Below are positions 48,718-60,409 of a DNA stretch of 64,000 bases, piece by piece (the first letter of the stretch is position 1; each line of letters begins with the position of its first letter). Location: positions 868,001 through 932,000 of the forward strand of contig JARWIR010000027.1 of the NCBI GenBank assembly GCA_029959085.1. Direction: 5' to 3'. The translations under genes were made by a program, and so were the position numbers. The notes beneath the pieces were generated by a model. The model searched no databases, was not told where the DNA came from, and was given only the letters and a program-made list of their open reading frames with translations. The DNA is from Nemophila menziesii. Lineage: Eukaryota; Streptophyta; Magnoliopsida; Boraginales; Hydrophyllaceae.

Positions 48718-51259
48718 TGTCGAGCAAATTGGGGTGTTTTTTCACATTGGTGTAAATTAATTTGAATGTTATTTTCATTTTTGATCAAATTTATAATTAA
48801 TTATATTGAGAAAATTAGGTAGATTTTTCCTATATATATTTTACAGAATATCGAAATATACACCAACACCACAAGAGATGTTTTTGCACTTGATTTGTTA
48901 GACCATCTATTCATAGTGGTTGGAGTATGTATGGAGAGTAGGGAAATAGATGTAAGAGAAATTAAATTAGGTTGTAAGACTTGTTTGACACCTATTGGAG
49001 AAAGCATATTTTCAAACATCATATATAATAGTCTACCATACATTCTTTTTATTTTATCTCCTTGTGGTTTACATATGTGAACGTATTTTTATTTAGGTTG
49101 AAGAAATACATCATATCTTTTGTGGTCTTAGAAAATATGTGTATAAACTCATGATATTTTAAAACTGTACAATGTCACCTTATGTTATTAGAATAGTACA
49201 CACAGCCTATGAATTAAATGTTTATCTTTATTTATTACATTTATTTTATATTTTTTGTGTTCATGTCCCCTTGGTAAATGGTTGTTCTTTTTGTTAATTC
49301 TTATAGTCAAATTTTAATTTTAATTATATTTAATTTATTTTGATTATTACAGAATATGCTTCCTGGGATATCTTGCAATAAACTATTACCAAATTCCAGA
49401 CAATGGTGACAAATTCAAGATACAAATTAATAGTGTATTCCAATTCTATTTCATATTTTAAACATGAATATTACACTTTTATTTGTTGTTGTCTATTATT
49501 TTTTTATGAACTAAATCATTTGTAGCTAGAGAAATAGATAATGTATGAACCCTACATTTGGATTATGATGTTTCATTGTGTTTTTGGATATTACTATTCA
49601 AATGAATTGATTTAGCATTCATTATGTATTTATGATTTCTTCAGCCCTTATGAAGATAAAGTTGTAGGTGGTATTAGTAGACTAGACTGTCATCCGGGAG
49701 GGGGAGAGGGGGAGATCTGATTATAGAAAATAATATATAATCATTCGGTGTGTGTTATTGAGTTAGGAGGTCTTGACTAACCGGATAGTCAATTAATTTA
49801 GAATTAATTACGTTTGAAAGTTTTGTAGGGGTCACTCAGGAGAGGTCCATAGAATTGTAGGATAACCCTCTATCTACCTGGGATGGAATTAAGGGATTTT
49901 AGAGTTTCGACTATTGCTAAAATAACAATTTACAATGATATCCATAAATGGGTAAATTCATAATTAGTGGAAATTAGTAGCGACTCTCAAACTATCTTCT
50001 TATCTATATTCTCGTGTTGACTAGTATGTCCTTTGGTTAAAAATACATTACTAATCATATATTATTTATTTTGACTTTAATCCTTACTTTTGAGAAACAA
50101 AAAATATATTTTATGTTTTAGTTAACTGTAATTTGACCCCTCTACGCTTCCTGGAAAGACAAAAGAGTTAACCTCCTAGTTCATATGGAGAACGATATTC
50201 CTAGTAATTATTTGTTACTTGTTAACGACTCATTCACTTGTGGGTAGTAGCTCCCCTATGTGTTGATTTACCTATCACACTCTAGGGGACAACAAAGGTA
50301 AATACACATTGTAACGATTTTGTCCCTATACTAACGACATGTAGAGAAACGACATGTAATACACTACCACAATGATACTGAATGTATAGTTGCATCCTTA
50401 TCTTCAAACCTTTGACAATATGGAATCTATCATATTTAGAAAATATGTACTTGGCGAACCCTATAGGATATAAGTTAATGTATTTTTCTTGCAATACACT
50501 TAACACTCTAGTTCACTACTCTTATAAGCTTCATTTCATGACATCCAATTTAGATAATTTTACAGTTAACTTTAACAATGTTTTATCAGAAGCATCCTCA
50601 ATGGTGATATTAGCAATTTTTTTTTTGTAGTCACTACTAGCTCTAAAAGACCTTGAAGGATTTTAAAAGTTATCTATGCTCGAACATTTTTATGAATGAT
50701 ATTTTGTTTTATTTATCACAACACTTATTTTAGTAAGAATAAGGGTAATACTCATAAGCCATACTTTTCAGAATGCAATTCATCAATGAATGTCGTAACA
50801 CTACATTATAATTCATCAAAATTTAACTTTAACAAAAATAAACATTTAACTAGCATCACAATGTCACCATCCTCTATTATTGGTAAATTCAAGGATATTT
50901 TAATAGATAAATTATCTTAGATTACTGTAAGAAGTCGAGTACATCTATTGAACAATTAACTATTTAAAAACTAAGTTTTTAAACAATTTGATTAAGTAGT
51001 AATAAATTAAAATATTAATTTTTAATTTTTTGCATAGGTAATGTTCAATTTATAAACAATAACATATAAAGACAATTAGGGGATTAAAACTTTATCGAAC
51101 AAATATCAAAAGTATACAGTAGAAACAATTTTATTCATAGAAGTTAAATATAAAACTTTATTAGAAAATATATAATAAGAAAAAAATAATTTCATGTTAT
51201 TTATTAAAATTATAATTTTAAACTATAATTAAAATTATAATTTTAAACTATAATTAAAA

Positions 51260-51436
51260 GGAAAATTCTTCCATCCAATATTGGATGATCCTACACCAAT
51301 TACATTCATACACATACCCCATGTTTTAAACTTGCAAAAGTAACTATCACATTAATCTAATTACATGTGTTTTGTTTTAATAATCAATGGCGGTGATTTA
51401 AATATTGGACCATCCAATATTGGATGGAAGTATTGC
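51260..51436. mobile_element. MITE-like element with palindromic ends
   Basis: Inverted ends of 24 bases match with one mismatch: 51268-51291 (CTTCCATCCAATATTGG...) and 51407-51430. Each end contains its own palindrome; CCATCCAATATTGGATGG at 51410-51427 is perfect over 18 bases. The ~115-base interior has no ORF. Weak inverted similarity continues outward to GG/CC at both edges. I see no clear target-site duplication, so the superfamily is not assigned. It abuts the truncated array unit. Confidence 0.55.
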
Positions 51437-51469
51437 CCAATAATAATTTATTAATAAGAACTAAATTTT

Positions 51470-51848
51470 AGATGGGCGGCAAAGGCAAATTTAACGCGCC
51501 ATATTGAAAAGTTATTACTCTTTAAACCCGTTTCCTTTAGTCTTTGACACTCAAAACCCTTCATCAAATTAATACCTTTCAATTTTTGCCGGCCATTATC
51601 ATCCAATATCGGAGTACCATAACCAGAATTCCAGCACCGACATCAAAGTAGCCAAGAGTCCCCGCTCCATCAAATGAGCCCAAAAACAGAGATACATCAA
51701 AGGAGCTCATCCGAGCCACCACCACCGGCGGACCACTACCACTGCGCGCCACCACCACCATAATCCGAGCACAAGGTATAATCTTATCTTACATATCAAT
51801 TTCTATTTAATTTACATAATTAAAACTATATATTAATTTGATTTTTAG
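51470..51848 (+). other. Captured gene 5'-end-like fragment
   Basis: Clearly richer in GC than its surroundings (GGGCGGCAAAGG, GCGCGCCACC). It contains a CCACCACC-rich stretch at 51715-51765 and ends in an intron-like segment, 51776-51848, with AAG|GTATAA and TTTTTAG|GT borders. One short frame from ATG at 51695 (MSPKTEIHQRSSSEPPPP) stops at 51782 or before. It looks like the promoter/first exon of an unidentified gene brought in by a transposon. Confidence 0.35.
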
Positions 51849-52592
51849 GTTTTGGTGTATTGAATTCCTTTAGTTAACTACATCAGCAACTTTTGGAGGA
51901 CATTTGATGGATCCTCTTGGGCTTTAAATTGAACCGGACCTAAGAATTGGCGACAAAAGTTTGGACTCCGATTCTTACAAAAAACGTAGCGTCGAACGAG
52001 AAGGTACTTTCTAATTCCGATTCCGATTCTGAATCTTCGCTACATGAGTCTGATAGTGATGTCTCTGCTAAATTCAAAGGCAAAATGCTTGCTCTTGACA
52101 ATTGTTTCAAAAATTCTAAACTTGTCCTTATAAATGCCGATTTGTTGATGATTCTAAAAAAACCCCCATATGTGTGTTAATGGCATTAATTTGGATAATA
52201 GGCCTCATTTGAGCGTTAATAGCACTGATTTATATAATAATGGTGATATGAGTGATCCCTTAGAGTCCGTTTCAAATAATGCTATTAATGATAATAAATT
52301 GGACTTTGATTTGGATGATGATGTTGTTAGTGAAACTTCAAGCGAATTTCTTTTAAAACTACAAATGCTAATGATTCTGCTATGCACTTTATTTCTAATA
52401 TGATGAAAAATACAGTTGATGTTGTGAATGATTGTTTATCTAATTCAATTAATGTTATGGGAGATTACTACCCTGATTCAGTTGATGCTGTAGTTGAATC
52501 GTTTAGTAATATTGATAAATGTGCTAATATTATTTCAGATGCTACAACTCCCTCTGAGAAGAACTACTTGGATATTACAAATAATACCTGTA
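51849..52592 (+). pseudogene. Broken Ser/Asp/Asn-rich ORF, unrecognised
   Basis: Three overlapping open stretches in successive frames: about 51947-52180 (SNSDSDSESSLHESDSD), 52170-52403 and 52382-52592. They read as one protein broken by frameshifts, the first at a run of A then C near 52155. The composition is acidic and Asn/Ser-rich, with no motif I can name. It has no ATG in a convincing position. It runs directly into the PSRP1-like segment, but I see no reason to think they were one gene. Confidence 0.4.
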
Positions 52593-52979
52593 ATGAAGGG
52601 TTTCGATAGGTTAAAAGTTAGAGATCATGAAGCATTGATGGTTAATGAGCATTTAAAGACTCCTCAAGAAGAAAAGACTGTAGAAGAAGATTCAGTGGAA
52701 GATAAGGATGCCATGGATGAGGTTTTTTTTTAGTTAAAAACTGTGAATTTTGATTTAATTTTATTATTATATTTGCTTACTTTTATTTTTTCACAGATTG
52801 TTCGAACCAAATACTTTGACATGCCACCATTGACGAAGCAATTGAGCAGCTGGATTGTATGCTTTCTGTAATGAAGAAAAATAGGTAGTTTATTATCTTA
52901 GTTTTGAGTAAAACTTTGTTAACGTCTTTCAGTTGAAATTAACATTGTTTACAAGAGAAAAGTTGGAAGTGGAGGCTGA
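52593..52979 (+). pseudogene. PSRP1: PSRP1 (plastid ribosome hibernation factor) C-terminal pseudogene
   Basis: Segments matching the C-terminal domain of plastid long-form hibernation-promoting factor occur in order: GFDRLKVRD and a Glu-rich linker; intron 52722-52796 (GT...CACAG); IVRTKYFDMPPLT from 52797; after a frameshift DEAIEQLD; after another YAFCNEE; a second, very short intron-like gap 52885-52932 (GTAG...TTTCAG); then EINIVYKRKVG and a premature TGA. The family binds chloroplast ribosomes and dimerises or inactivates them under stress. The N-terminal S30AE domain and transit peptide are absent. Retained introns exclude a processed retrocopy, so it is a genomic fragment, probably carried by the CACTA-type element ending at 53706. 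Confidence 0.75.
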
Positions 52980-53052
52980 GCAACACAGCCCATACTTGAA
53001 TTAGTGCTCATGGACGATCAATTTAGTGATGTAGAATTTTAACTTTATTTTA

Positions 53053-53166
53053 TTTTGTAATATTTGATTTAGTCGACTTATTTTGTAATATTTGATTTAG
53101 TCGACTTATTTTGTAATATTTGATTTAGTCGACTTGTTTTGTAATATTCGATTTAGTTGACTTGTT
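53053..53166 (+). repeat. 28-bp minisatellite, four copies
   Basis: TTTTGTAATATTTGATTTAG followed by TCGACTTA repeats with starts at 53053, 53081, 53109 and 53137. The last copy has drifted (ATTCGATTTAGTTGAC). Confidence 0.85.
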
Positions 53167-53365
53167 TTGACTTTTATTTCCATTGTATGACTTTTATGAT
53201 TTTGATTTTTGTAATATTTTTACTTTAATCAAATTCTTTTAATTTTCTCAATTTATCGAGATTATGTAATAAAAAAACAAATAATACAAAATAAAAATTA
53301 AAACAAAAACTAAAACAATGCATAATAATAATAGTAATTACAAAAAAATACTCAAAAAATCATTT

Positions 53366-53706
53366 TCCATGAGGACATAATCCCTCACGATTACTACACC
53401 ATTCGTGAGGACATAAACCTCATTCGTGAGGACATTAATCCTCACGATTCTTACACCTTTCGTGAGGACTGATGTCTTCACAAAAGGCTAACTTTTCGTG
53501 AGGACAAAATGACCTCACTAAAGACTAAACTTTACGTGAGGACACGTTAAAGTTGTCACGAAAACAATCTCTTGTGACGAACTATTAGTGAGGATCCTTT
53601 TGTGAGGACATGTTCTCACTAATGGTTAAATCAGAGCTTTAGTGAGAATTTTGCTAGGCAAACATGAGGACATATGTCCTCACAAAAGCCAAAGATTGTT
53701 GTAGTG
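53366..53706 (-). mobile_element. CACTA (En/Spm-type) transposon terminus
   Basis: The minus strand beginning at 53706 reads CACTACAACAATC, the signature end of plant CACTA elements. Inside it are about ten copies of a TGAGGACA-type motif in both orientations, typical of CACTA subterminal repeats. No transposase ORF and no matching left terminus were found between here and 51260, so the element is either truncated or its left end was lost. The flank on the right is the interior of a MULE. Confidence 0.75.
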
Positions 53707-54308
53707 TATATTAGATTAGTATTTCGTTAGTTTTTAAAAAATATGTTAGCACAAGAACATGATCTGAAAAAATTCTATATTTTATTATGAATGTTAATTT
53801 TATTAGTATTGTGATCTTTTATACCTGTGAGATTGTCGTGTTATTTGATTTTAATTTAATAGAACATAAAATTCAGATAAGTATATTAGATGAGGTTGTT
53901 TTATAGATATGAATTGGATAAAGGATGGATTCTACTAGCTAAGTAGGATTCTTGATAGGCACAAAGAAAAAGATACAAGTTTGATATACTTTTTTCTAAA
54001 AAAAATAATACATAGTTTTGAATATTTATACTACATGAATAGAAGAAAACAAAGTCACTGTACAAATCCTAAAAAAAATTATATTATTTAAATAATTTAT
54101 CTAATAAATGGTTGAGTATTTATAATTGTGAAATCAAATAAATTTGGTTAATAAAATAAAGTGTATAAGTGGAATTTAAAAAAATCATATCATTAACAGT
54201 TAAATATAACTAACCATATTAAAAAAATAATAACTATCAAAATAAAAAGAAAAACGGAGGGACCTGTCCAAATATAATAAACTTGAGGACTTAAGTGTCT
54301 TTTTCCCT
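53707..54308. mobile_element. MULE right-end fragment (A1)
   Basis: Matches 59803-60409. The terminal repeat ends at TTTTTCCC and is followed by the TTAAAAAGTG target sequence (54309-54318). The left part is missing; the CACTA terminus abuts it instead. Confidence 0.75.
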
Positions 54309-54650
54309 TTAAAAAGTGTACAATGTCACCTTATGTTATTAGAATAGTACACACAACATATGAATTAAATGCTTATCTAATTCAATTATTTATTACTTTT
54401 ATTATTTATTTTTTGTAATCATGTCCCCTTAGTTAATGGTGGTTCCTTTTGTTTAATTCTTATCGTCGAATTTTAATTTTAATTATATTTAATTTATTTT
54501 GATTGTTACAAAATGTGCTTCCTGGGATATCTTACAATAAAGGATTACCAAATTCCAGACAATGGAGACAAATTCTAGATGCAAGACAAATGAATCTTTT
54601 TATTATTTATCATAATATTCTATTATTTTGTGATCAAATTAAGGGTTAAT

Positions 54651-56600
54651 TGCATAGTTGGTCCCTATATTAGACAAAATAGTTAAATAAGTAGAAAATA
54701 TAATTTTACTTTATAAGATGTATATTTTCTATTTTTGGGTGTGCTGGAGCAGAAAAGACCTAAAACATATGGGGTAATGTAGCCCAAGAAAAGAGGAAGA
54801 AGACCTAAAACAACTCGTTTCTATACCGGTGATGTAATGTGTTCTAGGGTGCATAGAATACCAAAGAAGCCAAGAAATGTAACCAGAAAATTGGGGAGCA
54901 CAGAAAAATATGTTATTTAATTGTATTATCTTTAAATGTCATAATCTAAATTTTGACCTTATTAATGATGTTAAATCTAATATTTATGGGATGCTTACAA
55001 AATTGTAACTTACCTAATTATCTATAGCATGTGTTAGTGCAAATAGGCCGAATCTACTAATAGAAAGTAAGTAAGCATGTTTTCAAAAAGATGCCTCAAA
55101 AATCGCTATAGGTTGGGTGTGTAGCTGTAATATCTTTTAAATCTACTCATATACTATTTTATGTTTCTAATTATATACAGATACTTTTAAGGTTTTTTTG
55201 TTTTCCTATAAAAACTCGGATATAGATATAACGAGGATATGCCAAATATCTATATTACAGACTTAAGAAATAAAAGTAATGAAGATCAATGGTTTGTCTA
55301 GTTGTTAGAAAACGAAAAGATAATGGTTAACAAAATTATTCTTATTAACCTTTGATAATTTTGTCTTCTCTTTTATTTGAATATTTCTTCATTTTCGATA
55401 TAAAACTATGATGTTTTTATCACTCTCGTGTTTATATTTTTTCGTTTCTATATTTTTTCATTTCATTGTACAGTGAATATACTTCTATTAACATCATCTA
55501 TATTATAGTAGTTGCATAAGGTAATGAGGATAGCCAGATGGATTAGAATTGGTTTTTATATTTAGAAGTATCTAGGTTTTATTTAATGTTATGAATATTA
55601 CCGTCAAGTATTAAACATTTTTAAACATGTAGGTTAGAGAATCATACATTGTTTTGTTCGTAGTTAGTACTAGTATTATTAGTTGCTAAAATTGTATGTG
55701 CTAAATAGTAAATGTAATGATCTAACCTATGTAATTTCACTTTCACGAATAGTAGTATATAAAAGTATAGTGCTTAGTTATTGTGTATAATAATTATAAA
55801 TCTCCAAGGGCCAAATTTTGAAAGTGTTTCATCGATAAGCTTTCTTATAGGATATACTATTTTAAGTTCAATCCACTAAATATAGATTAATGTAGTAAAG
55901 ATTTATTTACATTAACTTCTAATCTAATTATGGAAAGAGACTTACAAAGAAAATAGAGTACATCATGAATAATCAAATGCACGATGGCTTACAAGAATTT
56001 TACACAGAATTATGTGTAACTTAACTTTATTTGGAATGCATTGAATTTGTTATTCCTTATTTTTCCAAGTTAATAAATAAAAAAATTTGAATTTTATAGG
56101 TATCACCAAACCTTTAATTTAATCTCTTGAACATTTATTATTCTTGTATTTTTATTTTTGTATGGGTATTCGGTTTATTTATCCGCCAAATGTTAAAACT
56201 CACGAATAATTACATAAAGTTAGTTTAATTTTAACAGAGAGAAAAAAATATTATTCATAAAAGAAAATAAAAGAAAATAACCATATATCCAATAAATAGA
56301 TACAATGAGGGTAGCTGTTCTCCTTACAACTCAATCGCAAACACAATTTTTTTACTGCTAAATAACCTTACCCGCAAGAAAAGTAATATAAATATTTTTC
56401 TTCTTCCAAACCAGATGTGGTAAAAATAAAAAGACCATTATTTTTTTTATTCTCCAAGTGCATCAAACTAATTTAAAAACATTATTTTTTTTGTTTAATT
56501 TTAATTAATAGGACCTTAAAAAATTATCTACACCCTGACTACTAGCCCCTTTCCCCGAAATAGCGAGTAAGAGGAACTTGAACTTCACAAGGCTCGTTAG
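54651..56600. other. ~1.9 kb extra segment in unit A1
   Basis: Absent from the 3.97 kb units, between backbone GACAAATTCTAG and GATAGTCAATCGG. It starts AAGGGTTAATTGCATAGTTGGTCCCT, which looks like a transposon end, but I found no matching inverted end. A 45-codon basic frame without ATG follows at 54783 (PKKRGRRPKTTR, AT-hook-like). The rest is AT-rich with no gene visible. Confidence 0.55.
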
Positions 56601-58870
56601 ATAGCCAGATAGTCAATCGGGATAGGATTAATTACGTTTGAAAGTCTTGTAGGTTCACTCGGGAGAGATCCATAGAATTGTAGATATCTCTCAATCTACC
56701 AGGGACGGAATTAGGAAGATTTTAGAGTTTCGACTATTGCTTAATTAACTATTCACCCTTACATTCATAAATATGTAAATTCATACCTAGTGAGTATTAC
56801 TAGCGACACTCAAGTTATCTTCTCAACTATATTCTCGTATTTGTTAGTCTATCCTTTAGTTAATTAATTTTTAATCACATGTTATTTGTTTTGCACTTTA
56901 ATCCTTACTTTTATAAAATAAAAATATAGCTTTTATGTTTTAGTTAATTGCAACTCGACCCCTCTACGCTTCCTTAAAACATAAAAGAATTAACCTCGTA
57001 CTGCATGTGGAGAAAGATACTCTAATACTTATTTGTTACTCGTTTATGACCCCTAGACTTGCGGATAGTAGCTCCTCGTAGGTTTTGATTTATTTCTCAC
57101 ACTCTAGGGGACAACAAATGTGAATACACGATGTAACAACTTTTTCCCTATACTAACAACAGGTAGAGAAACGGTCTTCAATACACTGCCAGAATGGTAC
57201 GAAGTGTACAGTTGCATCCTTATCTTCAAACCTTGACAATCTGAGAGGTCGTCACATTTAGCAAATATGTACTTGGCGAACCTTATATGCTATAAGTTAA
57301 TGTATTTTTCTTGCAATACACTTAACACACTAGTTCACTACTCTTATAAGCTTCATTCTTGAGATCATGTTAGGATAATTTTACCTTTGACATGAATAAA
57401 GTTTTATCAAAAGCTTCCTCGATGGAGATATTAGCAATTATTCTTTTGTGGAAGACACTACTAGCTCCAAAAGGACTTTAAGAATTTAAAACTTATCTAT
57501 GTGCAAAAAAATTTACAAATGATATTTTGTTTTCTTTATAACAACAAATATTTTAGTAAACATAAGTGTGAAACTCATATACTATACTTTTGAGAATGCA
57601 ATTCATCATTGAATGTCGTAACATGCATTATAATTCAGATATCATAATTTAACTTTGACAAAAATATTACATTTAACTAGCATCACAATGTAACCATCAT
57701 CTGTTATTGGTAAATTCAAGGATATATTAACTGATAAATTATCTTAGATTATTGTAAGAACCCAAGTTCATCTATTGAACAATTAACTATTTATAAAACT
57801 AATTTTTTAAACAATTTGATTAATTAGTAATAAATAAAATATTAAATTTTAATTTTTCACATAGGTTATGTTCAATTAAAGACAATTAGGGGATTAAAAC
57901 TACTATACAACTTTATTAGAAAATATATAATAAGAAAAAAAATATTATATTATTTATAAAAATTTTAAGTTTAAATTATGATTAAAATATTAATACAATT
58001 TTAGGTCCACGCTAATTTCACAAACTCAATAAAAAATAAACAACCCATTAAACCCTAATGTTGCCGCCTTTTGCTATACATACACATACATATTCTTCCG
58101 CTCTTTCTTGCACTCTTGGTTTCAAACCTACTGCCAGCCTCCTTTTGATATTCCCTTTTTCGTCATTTTTACTATCAAACTATAATGTCTAAATCTTCGT
58201 TATCTTCTAATTTTCAATCTTTTCTAATCATAATTCATTTCTTCCATCCAATCTACGTTTTTCAATTTCTCTGTAATATCTCCCTCTTCTTCTTTCATTA
58301 TGATGTTTTATCTCAATCTAGATCGGCATTCTTCTGTCTATATACTATTTTTAAATGCTAGTATCTTAGATCGTTGGCCATATCATTTCAATTTATAAAT
58401 CTAAGGTACTTTTTTAATTTCAAAATTTGTTCTGCAATGTGTTTTTGCACTCTGGTGTAAATTAATTTGAGTTTTTCATTTTTTCTCAAATTTATAATTA
58501 ATTATATTGAGAAAATTAGTTAGATATTTTCGGATTATATATTTTACAAAATAGCCAAATATACACCAACACCACAAGAGATATTTTTTCACTAAATTTT
58601 AGACCATCTGTTCATAGTGGTTGGAGTATATATATGGAGAGTAGAGAAATAGAAGTAAGAAAAATTAAATTAATTTGTAAGACTTGATTGACACCTATTG
58701 GAGAAAGCATATTTTCGAACAACATATATGATAGTCTAACGAAACATTCTTTTTATTTTATCTCCTTGTGATTTAGATATGTGAATGTATTTTTACTTAG
58801 TTGGAAAGATACATCATATCTTTTGTGGTCTTAAAAATATGTGTATAAACTCAGTGAGGTTTAAAAAGTG

Positions 58871-60409
58871 GGAAAAGGACTCTCAGGTCCTCTAGTTTTT
58901 TATATTGGGACACATAAGTTCCTTAATGCTTTTTATTCTCTTGATAAATCATATTTTTTAATGTAGTTAACTTTTTTTAACAGTCAAGAGTAATTGACTT
59001 CTTTAAAATACCTTTTTTACCCTCTTCTTGATTCCTTTGTTAAAAATACAGATTTGGACAATTCACCTATATGGGCACCTCCAGAAATGGTACGGAAAAG
59101 AGGCATGCCAAAGGTTAATAGAATCAAAGAAGTTGGAGAAATTGCACCATCTCGTGATCAAAGATCAGTATATCATAGATGCTTGTTATGCAAAGCGTTG
59201 GGTCATAATAAATCTACATGCCATCTAAAGGATAGAAGAGCTAACACGAGTTTTGATAACAATATAGTACAACAGGTAATATTGTTTATATTTTTCTTTT
59301 ATTGCACTATTGACACACCTTTTCTTTTTTCAAGAAAGAATAAGCATCTAATGTGATTTTTCTGAGGTTATATGTAAAGTAGTGTATGATATAGTATAAA
59401 ATTTAAATTGATGAGTTCAAAGAAAAGTTGAAAATAAAATTTATGTGATCATATTGGACCATGGAAACTCGTTCATCCAAGATCGTATAAGCCACTTACA
59501 TAGATGCAACTTATTTGTTACTGTTGATTGTAATATCTTTAATTATTTTCAAGTATTGTTTTTACATTAATGGATACAATTAATCTAATTACTTATTATT
59601 ATATTTGTATAGGTTGAAAACCATAATATGGACATTAACCAGAATTATGTACATTGTGGGAGCTCTACTTGTAAAAGATCTAGCAACACATCTGACGAGG
59701 TTGCGTATTCTGGATAACTATTTCTTATTATGAAAGTTACTTTTGTCATGTACTGTGAACATGTTATCGTATGCTCAGAATATACGTTTTGTTTTGTCTC
59801 ATATATTAGATTACTATTTCGTTGGTTTTTAAAAAATATGTTAGCACAAGAACATGATCTGAAAAAATTCTATATATTATTATGGATATTAATTTTATTA
59901 GTATTGTGATCTTTTATACATGTGTGAGATTGTCATGTTATTTGATTTTAATTTAATAAAACATAAAATTCGGATAAGTATATTAGATGAGGTTGTTTTA
60001 AAGATATGAATTAGATAAAGGATGGATTCTACTAGTTAAGTAGGATTCTTGATAGGCACAAAGAAAAAGATACAAGTTTGATATAGTTTTTTCTAAAAAA
60101 AAATGATACATAGTTTTGAAGATTTATACTACATGAATAGAAGAAAACAAAGTCACTATACAAATCCTAAAAAAATTATATTATTTAAATAATATATCTA
60201 ATAAATGGTTGAGTATTTATAATTGTGAAATCAAATAAATTTGGTTAATAAAATAAAGGGTAGAAGTGGAATTTTAAAAAAATCATATCATTAACAGTTA
60301 AATATAACTAACCATGTTAAAAAATAGGACCAATCAAAATAAAAAGAAAAACGGAGGGACCTAAGTGTCCCAATATAATAAACTTGAGGAATTCAGTGTC
60401 TTTTTCCCC
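58871..60409. mobile_element. Mutator-like element (MULE) with target-site duplication
   Basis: Inverted ends of ~50 bases: left GGAAAAGGACTCTCAGG...ATATTGGGACAC, right (minus strand) GGGGAAAAAGACACTG...ATATTGGGACAC. A perfect 10-base duplication TTAAAAAGTG flanks it at 58861-58870 and 60410-60419. The 3.97 kb units show the unoccupied site (for example TTTTAAAAGTGTACAATG in unit 4). At 1.54 kb with only a transposase remnant it is non-autonomous. Confidence 0.88.
58994..59700 (+). pseudogene. MULE transposase C-terminal fragment
   Basis: The frame reads PPEMVRKRGMPKVNRIKEVGE and then a CCHC zinc knuckle (CLLCKALGHNKSTC, 59180-59221). This pairing, a basic proline-containing linker and a knuckle, is typical of the C-terminus of plant MuDR-type transposases. 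A plausible intron follows QQ (GTAATA at 59276 to TTGTATAG at 59611), with a short second exon to about 59700 (VENHNMDINQNYVHCG). Upstream, ACAG at 59048-59051 may be a splice acceptor. The catalytic DDE region and SWIM domain are absent, so it is inactive. Confidence 0.7.

Larger units (their letters stand above)
1..51259 (+). repeat. Tandem array of 13 units, ~3.9-4.0 kb each
   Basis: Thirteen head-to-tail copies are anchored on the shared motif TCTGCAGTCTTCTG just before each unit start. I set the starts at 1, 3958, 7915, 11898, 15800, 19784, 23768, 27750, 31733, 35636, 39620, 43604 and 47606. Periods are 3957, 3957, 3983, 3902, 3984, 3984, 3982, 3983, 3903, 3984, 3984 and 4002. By eye the copies differ by scattered substitutions and a few indels. 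Each holds a ZPR-like ORF on plus, an aminopeptidase 3' fragment on minus, an unrecognised ORF and about 2.2 kb without a recognisable gene. The left edge lies at or beyond the window start. The right edge is the truncation in unit 13. Confidence 0.97.
47606..51259 (+). repeat. Array unit 13, truncated
   Basis: Same subtype as unit 12b, with the same AT-rich duplication near 51230. It stops after TAATTAAAA at 51259. The last ~350 bases of a unit, including the telo-box stretch, are missing and foreign sequence follows. It still has a complete ZPR transcription unit. Confidence 0.95.
53707..59802 (+). repeat. 6.1 kb family, unit A1
   Basis: Diverged relative of the 3.97 kb unit, repeated at 59803 with an offset of about 6095-6101 bases. 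Order: MULE right part (to 54308), backbone from unit position ~1535, a ~1.9 kb extra segment, the remaining backbone to the unit end, the first ~100 bases of a unit, then directly backbone from position ~1105 (58445-58860) and the MULE left part. The ZPR/aminopeptidase module is absent. Confidence 0.85.

Noticed and set aside
1..51259. CRISPR-like or short-spacer repeat system
   Set aside because: The repeat period is ~4 kb with homologous, not unique, sequence throughout; the gene content is plant.
51579..51761. 60-codon minus-strand ORF rich in Val and Gly
   Set aside because: Antisense of the proline/CCA-rich exon-like segment; no supporting signal.
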